DNA of 64,000 bases from Mycoplasma sp. Bg2. Lineage in GTDB: Bacteria > Bacillota_I > Bacilli_A > Mycoplasmatales > Hepatoplasmataceae. Positions 31,058-41,413 of this stretch are shown here, piece after piece. Each line of letters starts with the position of its first letter. Positions within the stretch are counted from its first letter, which is position 1. The notes beneath the pieces were generated by a model that was not told where the DNA came from, searched no databases, and saw only the letters and a program-made list of their open reading frames with translations. The translations under genes and the position numbers were made by a program. The DNA lies in contig LSMY01000003.1 in NCBI GenBank assembly GCA_001641225.1, positions 1 to 64,000 on the forward strand. Reading direction: 5' to 3'.

Positions 31058-33154
31058 TTATATTCCGGCTGCTACTGGATCTATTACGATTGGAGCAGCA
31101 CATGAGATTACTAACATTCCTAGTAGTGCTGTTACAACTGCACAACCAGCTAAGATAGGGAATGCTTTACCAAAGTTGACCCGGGAGATTTCTGCTTGCG
31201 CTACCACCAGTCCAGTTGTTGGACTACACATATTAATAATTCCTTGACCAAGTGGATAAACTGCAATAACTAGGGCTGCATATCCAGCGTAGTTTTGAGG
31301 TCCTCCAATTGTTCAAATGATTGGTCCAATGATTGGTCCAGTAATTCCGGCAAGTCCTGATGTAGAAGGAATAAAGACAGAGAGGAAGGCAAAGATAGGA
31401 AGTAAGATTCAAACTAAGGCTGCTCCAGAGAATTCACCACTTTCAACTCCAGCACCACCAAACATCATGGCAATCATTGCTGTAGTAAGACCAGAGTAAC
31501 TAAGGACTAGAGAGACTGATCTTGAAATAGTTAAGATCATGGCAATTCCAAACATTCCTTTCATTCCAGAAACCATTGCTTTATTTGTATCTTTTTGTTT
31601 CATCCCAAATACTCTTCCAAGAATTAATGAGATGGCAATAAACATACATCCAAGTTGAACAAAGTATCATTCTCCAAAGATAGCTCCTGAATAGAATAGT
31701 GATGAGAACATAAATCAGAATCCACGGGAATCTCCTCCTAAGTTAGGGAATCATGAAGTTCATGGAAGGAGTACAAAGATCATCATACAGAATGTACCAC
31801 CAAAGATTAATAGTCCAGCCATTTGTCTTTTTGTAAGTCCAGTATGAGCTGCATGTGCTTCACCAAGCATTTCTTGGGCTCACGCTCTATTTTCTTCATA
31901 CATAGTTGGTTCAGCTACATGATCAATTCCTTTTTTAGCTCTTCAACCATATCATGTAGAGAAGAGCGCACCAACAACAGCAAAGACAAGGAACATAATA
32001 ATTCTAATAACTATTCCAGTTGCAATTGCAAGTTCAATCGGTTCATCGATATCTTTTGCTTCAGGAACCTGTAGGGCACCAGACATTACACCAACTGAGA
32101 ATGGGTCAGTTACGGAAGCAGCTATTCCTGATGTTGTTCCAACAACTACAACAATAAGTCCTGTCATAGTATCAAATCCAGCAAGCACTAAGAAGGGAAC
32201 AATTAAAGGAAGTAGTCCAAGTGTTTCTTCTTGCATTCCATACATTGTACCTCCAACACAGAAGAGTACAAATAAGATTGGAACAAGTAATAGTTCTCTT
32301 CCATTTAATGTTTTAACAAGGGAAGAAGTTCCTGCTTCAAGTGATCCTGATTGAAGCATTACTTCGATAAATGCACCAATACAGAATAAATACATAATAA
32401 CTCCAGTTGCATTAAAGAATCCAGCTAAGATAATAAAGGGAATATTTAATAATCCATATGTTCCATTTATATCTCCCATATAATAGTTAGTGTTTCAAAA
32501 ATTAAAGAAGTTATTTTTTCCATTAGAAGCTATAAATGAAAATGGTTCATCTCATGCTTCATTACTCATTTCTCCACTTACAATTCCAAATGTACCAATT
32601 AATTCTCCATCATCACCAATAGATGCTGTTCCAACTTGAAAAATTCTATCAATTGACACTGCAAATGTTTTTCCACCATAAACAAGATCAAATGTAAGAT
32701 TAGAATAGTTAATAGATGATTGATAGAATTTAGGATCTAATACGATATTATTAATTGTGGCTTCAGCTAAAACTGTATTTGCAACAGCTTCAGGAACTGA
32801 AATATCTGCATCTGGAGCTAATACTCCCATTCCAACTAAGAAATTAAGTAATGCTCATTGGCCTTTATCATTTAATTTAATATCAATTTGAAGTTCACCA
32901 ATACTTTCAAAAGAATCACCATTCATACTATAGCTACCCCAAAGAACAGTTCCATTTTGACCATAAATTCCTTCATCTTTAAATAATAATAAAGGAGTAG
33001 ATACATCTACCCATCCTTTATGAGGGATTCATGATAATAAGATAACAAAAACTAAAACAAGAAATAAGATTACAACGGCGGAAGGAAACTTGGGCATTTT
33101 GAATTTTTTTTGTTTCTCACCTTGAGAATTTACTTTTGTCTTAAAGCTAAGCAT
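31058..33154 (-). CDS. YfcC-type transporter 2 with extracellular insert
   Basis: 698 aa. Layout as in transporter 1: a basic cytosolic start, TM1 ending 'FLSWIPHKGW'-like, a hydrophilic insert (about 48-224), and the core from 'YGLLNIPFIILAGFF'. Core motifs: 'GGTMYGMQEETLGLLPLIVPF', 'SVTDPFSVGVMSGAL', 'SVFIPSTSGLAGITGPIIGP' and 'MCSPTTGLVVAQAE'; 'MCS' is unlike the 'MFM' of transporters 3-5. TATAAT on the minus strand lies 10 nt before the ATG, giving a leader of only 3-4 nt. Insert sequence is poorly conserved with its paralogues whereas the core is close to them. Confidence 0.85.
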
Positions 33155-33349
33155 AATTCTTTTAATTATATAGTGTTATTTTACATTAAACACATATTGA
33201 GAGGTAAGAGCAAGCATATTTTTCCATTTTTTAACAAAAAACACTATATTTTTGAATATTTTAAATAATCTACTAATTATAAATTTATAAAAAAGAACTT
33301 AAATAAGTACAAAAACAAGCAAATATAGTCTTTTATAACCATATTTAAT

Positions 33350-35413
33350 TTATCTAAGCATAATCGGAATAGAAGTACTAATAATTATCATTCCTAAAAT
33401 CATTGTTCCAACTGCAACTCCAGCTAGGATTGGAAGTGCTTTTCCAAAATCTACATTAGAAACTTCAGCTTGGGCGACAACAATTCCTGTTGTTGGCATA
33501 AACATATTAATTGTTCCTTGCGCAAGAGGATAAGTTACCATCACAACTGTTGCATAAATTCTAAACATTGCTTCTGGATCTTCTGCAGTACTTGCAAGTT
33601 GTCAAATTACTGGAGCAATAAGTGGTCCAGTAATTCCAGCAAGTCCAGAAGTAGAAGGAATAAAGATGGCAAGAAAGGCAAAGACAGGAAATAAAATTCA
33701 AGCAAGTCCAACTAAGCTAAATGTTTCTTGTCCAGAACCAGCAAACATCATTGCAATCATTGCAGTAGTAAGTCCGGAATAACTTAAAACAATTGCTACA
33801 GCTCGAGAAAGCACTAAGATCATGGAAACTTTAATTGCACTTTGCATTCCTTTAACAACAGCGACTGCTGTTTCTTTTTTCTTCATCCCAAAAACTAAAC
33901 CTAAAATAAAAGCAGAAGCTAAAAATAATAAGGAAAGTTGTAGGAAGTATCAGTCGCCAAGTAAAATTTTCGAATAGAAAATTGAAGAAAGCAAAGTTCA
34001 AAAACCATTGGGATTACTTCCTAGATTATCAAATCAAGTAGTTCATGGAAGCACAGAAAAGATCATAATTCCAAAAGTCATAGCAAATATAATTAGACCA
34101 ACTGATTGTCTTTTTGAAATTGCTGCCTGTTCTTTGTGTGATTCTCCAAGCATTGATTGTGCTCATTTTTTATTTTCCTCATACATTTTAGGTTCAGCTA
34201 CAAAATCTTTTCCTTTTCTTGATCTATGTCCATATCATGTGCAAAAAGCTGCACCTGCAATTAGAAAAACAACAAACATAATAATTCTAATAGCAATTCC
34301 TGTTCCAATAGTAATTGGATCAACAGCTCCAGTTTCAACAGAAAGTGAAGATGACATTACTCCAATTGAAAAAGGATCAAGAACTGAAGCAGAAATCCCT
34401 GTTGTTGTTCCAACAACAATAACAAGAAATCCAGTCATGGTATCAAACCCGGCAAGAACAAGAAAAGGAATAATTAAAGGAATAAGTCCAAGTGTTTCTT
34501 CTTGCATCCCAAAGGTAGTTCCGGCAACACAAAATAAAGTAAATAAAACTGGAAGTAAAAGTAGTTCTTTTCCTTTCAGTTTTTTAACTAGTGAAGAAGT
34601 TCCTGCTTCAAGTGCTCCAGATTGAAGCATTACTTCAATAAAAGCAGTAATACAAAGTAAAAATAATACTACTCCTGCAGCATGGAAAAATCCGGCTAAA
34701 ATTAAAAAGGGAATATTTAATAATCCATATCTTCCGTTTACATCTGCAACATAATAATTTGTTCCTCAAAAATTAAATCAGCTTTCGTCAATTGTTCCGG
34801 AAGAAAAAGTAAGAGTAAAATCTTCTCCAACAAATAAAGATGCACTTAAAATATTAAAATTAAAGCTAATAGATTCATTAATTAATGTTTCTATTTGCGT
34901 CGCAAAAATTTTATCAACTACTATATTAGTGGAATAATCAGCAATAGAAGCAGTAAATGAAAGTCCAGAATAATTAATTCCTACTTCATTTCAGTCCTTA
35001 GCACTGCCATCAATTCCTAAAACAATCTGATCAATTCTAATTCCATTTATAGCAGCAACCATAATTTCTTGAGCATTTTTAACATCAAGCATTTCGAGTC
35101 AATAAGAAAGTTTAATTAACCCTTCTGGAGTTAAATTTAAAATTAAAATACTTTCTGAAGTAATTTCCCCACTTCAAATAGTTGGGTCTTCCCAAAGCCC
35201 GAGTGCAATATCTTTTGAACTATACACACCAACTTCATTAAATGTTAAGAAAGGATTTGAAGTATCAACCCACCCTTTATGGGGAATTCATGAAAGGACA
35301 ACCACAAAAAGGAGCACAAAAAAAATAATCACCAATGCAGATGGAAATTTTGGCATTACAAATTTCTTGATTTTTTTACCATTAGAATTTATTGTTGTCT
35401 TTTTAACTAACAT
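33350..35413 (-). CDS. YfcC-type transporter 3 with extracellular insert
   Basis: 687 aa, the shortest of the five. TM1 ends in 'LSWIPHKGW', the insert covers about residues 48-222, and the core starts 'RYGLLNIPFLILAGFFHAAG'. Core motifs are 'GTTFGMQEETLGLIPLIIPF', 'SVLDPFSIGVMSSSL', 'IFIPSTSGLAGITGPLIAP' and 'MFMPTTGIVVAQAE'. After the core, 'SRKGKDFVAEPKMYEENKK'-like basic sequence forms the central cytosolic loop, as in the others. About 40 nt of A+T-rich leader without a clear ribosome site precede the ATG. No strong terminator is seen downstream (33290-33349), only a weak AAATAT/ATATTT repeat. Confidence 0.85.
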
Positions 35414-35542
35414 AATTAATTCAATTTTTTAATAAAATTAAATCTCTTATTAATTATATAAGATTAACTTTTGATTAAATACATACAAAGTGATAAAAGC
35501 AATTTAGTGCATTCTTCCTTTTTCATGAATAATTTTGATAAA

Positions 35543-35572
35543 AAAATAAGCCTCATAAGAGACTTATTTTAA
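35543..35572 (-). terminator. terminator of YfcC-type transporter 4
   Basis: Minus-strand stem AATAAGTCTC/GAGGCTTATT (one G.U pair) with loop TTAT, then seven T's. Confidence 0.75.
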
Positions 35573-35586
35573 ATATTATTTTTTTT

Positions 35587-37725
35587 CTACATCATAATTG
35601 GAATTGAAATACTAATAATTGTCATTCCAATAAGTGCTGCACCTATTGCTACTCCAGTAAGCATTGGTAATGCTTTACCAAAGTTTACTCTTGCAACTTG
35701 TGCTTGTGCCACAACCAGACCAGTTGTTGGCATAAACATATTTATTACTCCTTGTGCTAGAGGGTAAGTTACCATTACAATTGTACAAAGTTTGATGAAT
35801 TGTTCTTCATCTCCATTAGACATTGCTCAAAGAATTGGGGCTACAATTGGCCCTGTAATCGCTGCTAAACCTGAAGTAGAAGAAATAAATACTGCTAGGA
35901 ATGCAAAGGCAGGGAATAAAATCCATGCTATTGCAACAGAAGGGAAACTACTTTCAGCTCCACCAGCTCCAGCAAACATCATTGCTACCATATCTGTAGT
36001 TAGTCCTGAATAACCAAGGACTATTTCTACTCCCCTACAAACAGTAAGAATTACTCCTAAACTGATCATATCTTTCATTCCAACTACAACAGCTTTATTT
36101 GTATCTTTTGGTTTCATTCCAAATACTCATCCAAGTAGGAATGCAACTAATAAGAACATAAATGAAAGTTGAATAAAGTATCATTCTCCAAATACTAATT
36201 TGGCAAAGAAGAATGATGATATTAATGTCCAAGTGTAATTATTTTCTAGATTAGGGAATCAATTAGTTCAAGGTAATAATGCAAAAATCATTAATGCAAA
36301 TGTTGCTCCAAAGATTCCAAGTCCTCATGCTTCTCTTTTTGTAAGTTTAGTATCAGATTCATGAGATTCACCAAGCATTTCATGTGCTCATTGTTTATTT
36401 GCTTCATACATTTCTGGTTCAATAGAAAAGTCTTTTCCTTTTCTTGATCTAACACCATATCATGTACAAAAAGCTGAACCACTCACTACAAAAGCAAGGA
36501 ACATTATAATCCGAATTATAATTCCAGTATTTGCTTCAACTAAACCTTCATGACCAATTACATCAAGTGAATCAGCCATAACTCCAACTGAGAATGGGTC
36601 AAGAACAGATGATCCAATTCCTGTTGTAGTTCCTACAATAACAATTAAAAGTCCTGTCATGGCATCAAATCCAGCAAGAATTAAGAAAGGAATAATTAAT
36701 GGAATAAGTCCAAGAGTTTCTTCTTGCATTCCATAAGTTGTTCCTCCAAGACAGAAAAGAGTAAATAGTATTGGAATCAAAACAATTTCTTTTCCATTTA
36801 ATTTTTTAACAAGCGCTGAAGTTCCAGCTTCTAGTGCCCCTGATTCAAGCATTACTTCAATGAATGCTCCAATACAGAATAAGTAAAGAATAACACCTGT
36901 AGAATTAAAAAATCCTCCAAGTAGTACAAATGGCATATTTAATATCCCAAATTTTCCTTTACTATCTCCCATAAAGTAGTCAGTACCTCAGAAATTAAAT
37001 CAAACATCTGGTGATCCACTAGCTGTAAAATTAACATCACCTAATTCGGTAAATAGAGTTCCACTCATAATTGAAAAACTACCTAAATTATCTGGTCCTG
37101 TTCCTTCTATGCTAGGTATAAAAGGACCATTTCTAAAAATTTGATCAATTGTTACATTCCATGTACTATCGGCAGTTAATCATGTTGGTGCAGGCACACT
37201 AGCAACTTCATAGTTAAGATAATTAAGTTTAAATTGAAGTCCTGAATAACTTATTGCTACTTTATCTCAATCATTATCTAACACAATGCTATCAATTGAA
37301 AAAGCAGCAAGTTCTTTTGTAAGTACTGTTTCAGCACTTACAAGACCCCCACCAGCCAATAAAGCAAGTTGTGCAGCTCTTGTTGGATCAGGCACAACAC
37401 CAAATTCATATAATGCTTTAGCTAAAATTTCTACCCCTAAAGGAGTTAGAGAAAAGTAAATTGTTCCACCTTCTATGGCAGTACTTCCATCAGCGCCAGC
37501 ATAAATATATTTACCTATAATATCATTGCTTACATTAGTTATTACGCCATCATTAAATAATAAGAATGGATTTCCTGCATCAATTCATCCCTTATGAGGA
37601 ATTCATGATAGAAACATTACAAAAAGTAAAACAAAAAATGTAATTACTAATGCAGAAGGAAATGTAGGCATTTTAAATTTTTTGATTTTCTCTCCAAGAG
37701 AGCTAACCTGCGTTTTCATCGTCAT
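35587..37725 (-). CDS. YfcC-type transporter 4 with extracellular insert
   Basis: 712 aa, the longest of the five because its insert is longest (about residues 48-250). Core motifs: 'GGTTYGMQEETLGLIPLIIPFLILAGFDAMTG', 'SVLDPFSVGVMADSL', 'FISSTSGLAAITGPIVAP' (Ser for the usual Pro in 'PSTSG') and 'MFMPTTGLVVAQAQ'. AGAAAGG lies 11 nt before the ATG at 37725; a second in-frame ATG two codons later is possible. The insert is rich in S/T/D/N and hydrophobic beta-like stretches, as expected for a secreted domain. Confidence 0.85.
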
Positions 37726-37970
37726 ATTAAACACGACCTTTCTTAAATTATATTAATAAATTAATATAGTACTCATCGTAAATACTAATTAATATTCTAA
37801 TTACTGAAAATAGTCTAAATCTAATTTGTAGCTACATTTTCATGTTAACTAAACTTATTATACTCAAAATTTAGAGGATTTTATTTATTTAATAAGGCAA
37901 ATATTAGGGGATTATTTTACAATGTTTTTTAAAAATATTAGTTTTTTAAAAAACATCTCATATTTATAAA

Positions 37971-37998
37971 AAAATAAACCCTTTCGGGTTTATTTTCT
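37971..37998 (-). terminator. terminator of YfcC-type transporter 5
   Basis: Minus-strand hairpin AATAAACCC-GAAA-GGGTTTATT followed by a T run; a GNRA tetraloop closes it. A further A/T inverted repeat GTTTTTTAAAA/TTTTAAAAAAC is at 37923-37955. Confidence 0.85.
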
Positions 37999-38014
37999 AT
38001 ATAGGTTAAATTAA

Positions 38015-40099
38015 TTAATGCATGTAAATTGGTGCTGCAAGTGAAATAATTGTCATTCCAATTAGAGCTGTTGCTGCAGCGCAACCCATTAAAATAGGCA
38101 TTGCTTTTCCAAAGTTTACTTTTGCAACTTCCGCTTGTGCTACAACCAGTCCAGTTGTTGGCATAAACATATTTATAATTCCTTGTGCAAGTGGATATGT
38201 TGCCATTACTATAGCTGCATATCCTAGGTAATTAGTTGTTCCACCCATTGTTCAAATAATAGGAGCAATGATTGGTCCAGTAATTCCAGCTAACCCAGAT
38301 GTTGATGGTATAAACACTGCAAGCAATGCTAATATAGGAAGTAAAATTCAAGCAAGTCCTGCTGCTGAGAATTGTCCTCCTCCACCTCCACCATGGAATA
38401 GTAATGCAATCATACCTGTTGCTAGTCCAGAGTAACTTAGTACTAATCCGATTGCTCTTGACATCATCAAGATCATTGATACACCGATCATACTTTTTGC
38501 TCCGTCTACAACGGCTTTATTTGTATTTTTTTGGTCCATTCCAAATACTCTTCCAAGTATAAATGATGTAGCTAAGAACAACATACCTAGTTGTACAAAG
38601 TATCATTCACCTAACACTCTACTTGAATATAAGAATGAAGAAACAATAAATCAGAATCCTTGTTCATTAGATCCAACACTAGTTCATGAAGTTCATGGAA
38701 GTAATGCAAAAATCATTAATGCAAATGTTCCTGCAAAAATTCCAAGTCCTCAGGCTTGTCTTTTTGTAAGACCAGTACTACTTGCATGAGCATCTCCAAG
38801 CATATTTTGTGCTCATTCTTTATTTGCTTCATATAGATCAGGTTCAGCACAATATTTTGCACCTTTTCTTGATCTTCAACCATATCATGTACAGAATGTT
38901 GACCCAACAACACAGAATACTAAGAATTCAATAATTCTTATTACAATCCCTGTTGCAATTGCAACTTCGATTTCTTCCGCCATTGCTCCTTCAGTTTGTA
39001 ATGCACCTGACATTACACCAACTGAGAATGGATTAACAACTGATGAACCAATTCCCATTGTTGTTCCAACAACTACAACAAGTAATCCTGTCATAGTATC
39101 AAATCCAGCTAATACTAGAAATGGAACAATTAGAGGTATAAGTCCAAGTGTTTCTTCTTGCATTCCATAAGTTGTACCACCAGTACAAAATAGAATGAAT
39201 AATATTGGTATTAAGAATAGTTCTTTTCCACCAAGTTTTTTTACAAGTGAAGATGTTCCAGCTTCTAGTGCACCAGATTGTAACATTATTTCAATGAACG
39301 CTCCAATACATAGTAAGTATAGAATAACTCCAGCTGCATTAAATACACCAGCTAAAATGATAAATGGAATATTTAATAGTCCATATCTACCATTTACGTC
39401 AGCCATATAATAGTTAGTATTTCAGAAATTAAAGTAATTTCCTTTTCCACTTGCAGGTGCAAAAGCAAGTGGTGCTTCTAATTTAGTTACTACATCATCA
39501 GCAGTATATGAAACTACTGATCCACTTAAAATATTAAATCCAAATGCTGATCCTTCTTCAATTACACCATCTTTAATTACAGGTGCACCAGTTGCAAAAA
39601 TTTTATCAATATTTAAATCAATAGAATAAGTACCCATAGTGGCTGTAAATGTTACAGAAGAATAATTAATTGCCACTTTATTTCAATCATCAGCTTTTTT
39701 AATGTTACTAATTAAAATTGGATTTGTTCCTTCACCAACAATTGATGACACTAATGCATCATCAAAACCTAAATTAGTTAGTAATGCTGTTAATGCTTTC
39801 ACGCCGTCATTGGTTAATGTTACTGATAAATCAGTAACATCACCTGAATTTCAAGCATCAACATTAGTTCACATACCTAAGTAAATTGGCCCTGTTAAAC
39901 CTTCTTTAGCAAAAATTCCCATTTCATCAAATGAAATAGATGCATTTCCTGTATCAACTCATCCTTTATGAGGGATCCATGATAGTACTACCACGAAAAC
40001 CAAAACGATGAATAAGATTACTAATGCTGAAGGAAACTTCGGCATATGGAATCTTCTTTTTTTCTCTCCTTGAGAGTTTATTTTTGTTTTGTTAAACAT
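38015..40099 (-). CDS. YfcC-type transporter 5 with extracellular insert
   Basis: 694 aa. The ATG at 40099 ('MFNKTKINSQGEKKRRFHMPKF') is preferred to an in-frame ATG 63 nt upstream, because it aligns with the starts of the paralogues. TM1 ends 'VLSWIPHKGW'; the insert is about residues 48-229; the core begins 'RYGLLNIPFIILAGVFNAAG'. Core motifs: 'GGTTYGMQEETLGLIPLIVPF', 'SVVNPFSVGVMSGAL' (Asn for Asp), 'VFIPSTSGLAGITGPIIAP', 'MFMPTTGLVVAQAE'. It is nearest to tmk and the first transcribed of the four adjacent transporter genes, though spacings of 170-290 bp and separate terminators argue against one operon. Confidence 0.85.
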
Positions 40100-40206
40100 A
40101 TTTTTTCTTTTTTTATTATTAGGGTAAGTCCTTATTAAATATTTACCAAGAATTAAAAGCAAATAAAAATATATTTATTCTTCTGTCTCAAATAAATTTA
40201 TTCCTT

Positions 40207-40842
40207 TTAAATAATTGTTTTAATAATAGAAACTATTTCTTCTACTATGGCATCTATTGGTTTAGATGCATCAATTATTTGGTATCTTGATGAATTAGTT
40301 TTAGCTAAGTTTAAATATGCTTGTTGTATCTTTCGGTGAAAATCAATTTTTTCTTTATCAAAGTGATTTAAACTTTTCTCTGAACAACTTTCAATTCGTT
40401 TTTGTCCAATTACTGGATCGAGATCAAAAACAAAAGTTAGTTTAGGAGTCAAATTGCTTGTGGCAATATTGTTCAAAGTTTTTATCGTTTCAATCTCGAT
40501 ACCTTCAACAATACCCTGATAGATCAATGAACTATCAGTAAAGCGATCACAAAGCACAATCTTTTCGGCTTGCAAAGCAGGCTTCAAAACTTTAACAACA
40601 TGTTCTCTTCTAGAGGCTTGAAATAAAAATGCTTCCGTTAATGGGTCAATATCATCATTTTCGAAGATTAGAGCACGAATTTTTTCTGAAAACTTAAGGT
40701 CTTTTCCTCCAGGTTCTCTTGAAATAAAAAATTCTTTGTTTGGAAATTCTTGTTTTAATTCTTTACAAACTAAAGGTAAAACAGTACTTTTTCCTGTTCC
40801 TTCTCCTCCTTCGAATGTAATAAATTGACTATTTTTCTCCAC
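40207..40842 (-). CDS. tmk: thymidylate kinase
   Basis: 211 aa. It phosphorylates dTMP to dTDP for DNA synthesis. The P-loop 'FEGGEGTGKST' is at residues 9-19, followed by 'SREPGG' near 42, the DRF motif in 'LCDRFTDSSLIYQG' near 96-109, and a short LID segment 'RIESCSEKSLNHFDKE'. The start is GTG at 40842, and the first 14 bp overlap the end of recR, so the dnaX-recR-tmk genes form one tightly packed unit. Downstream is an accessory island of unrelated transporter genes. Confidence 0.95.
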   Translation of the reverse strand: MEKNSQFITFEGGEGTGKSTVLPLVCKELKQEFPNKEFFISREPGGKDLKFSEKIRALIFENDDIDPLTEAFLFQASRREHVVKVLKPALQAEKIVLCDRFTDSSLIYQGIVEGIEIETIKTLNNIATSNLTPKLTFVFDLDPVIGQKRIESCSEKSLNHFDKEKIDFHRKIQQAYLNLAKTNSSRYQIIDASKPIDAIVEEIVSIIKTII

Positions 40843-41413
40843 GTTTATCTAAAGCTTCCTTCAATGTGTATTCATCTAAATATTCGATTGACCCATTAAA
40901 AGGAATGCCTGTTGCTAGTTTTGTTACCCTTATATCTCCTAAATTCTCGTCCAAAAGCTTTTGCTTTGTAATTCGAAAAAGTAACTCAGTTTCTGGTCTA
41001 GGGGGTAAAAAAACCACTATTTCTTTTGTTTCTATGTTAATTATATAATTAATTAACCTATCCATTAACTTATTTATTTTTTCTAGATCTGCATAGTCAC
41101 TTTTGTAATTAAAATTAACAACAAAAAATGGATTATTGAAACCAATTTTTTTAAGCACATTATAAGCTTCTCGATTATTTTCAAACATATACAATATACA
41201 TGTATCATATGTGGAATTATCATTTTTAAGTTTAATTCCTTCAGTAATTTCATCAACAGTAAACTCTTCTAAAAGTGCTTTTATATTATCTAAAATAAGT
41301 ACTGAAGATGATTGATCTTTTAGGAGCTCAAAAGCAATTTTTTCTGCTCCTCTTTTAGAAATTGTTGGAATGTTTCCAATTTGTAAAATTAATTTATCTA
41401 GTTCTTTATTCAT
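40829..41413 (-). CDS. recR: degenerate RecR-like protein
   Basis: 194 aa, the length and location (after dnaX) of RecR, the Toprim protein that helps load RecA with RecO. The N-terminal helix-hairpin-helix-like 'LILQIGNIPTISKRGAEKIAFELL' and the C-terminal 'VTKLATGIPFNGSIEYLDEYTLKEALDKR' fit the family well. The middle does not: the zinc finger (normally four cysteines) is absent, leaving one Cys in 'YDTCILYMF', and the Toprim acidic stretch is replaced by 'RPETELLF'. Overlaps dnaX by 8 bp (ATGAATAA) and tmk by 14 bp. It may keep only a structural, DNA-clamp role. Confidence 0.8.
   Translation of the reverse strand: MNKELDKLILQIGNIPTISKRGAEKIAFELLKDQSSSVLILDNIKALLEEFTVDEITEGIKLKNDNSTYDTCILYMFENNREAYNVLKKIGFNNPFFVVNFNYKSDYADLEKINKLMDRLINYIINIETKEIVVFLPPRPETELLFRITKQKLLDENLGDIRVTKLATGIPFNGSIEYLDEYTLKEALDKRGEK

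Noticed and set aside
34008..34625. A 205-codon plus-strand frame opposite YfcC-type transporter 3
   Set aside because: It lies wholly inside the well-conserved transporter core on the other strand and has no similarity to any family I know.
37921..37955. GTTTTTTAAAA/TTTTAAAAAAC inverted repeat as an insertion-sequence end
   Set aside because: No transposase, target duplication or partner repeat is present; it is a simple A/T palindrome beside a transporter terminator.
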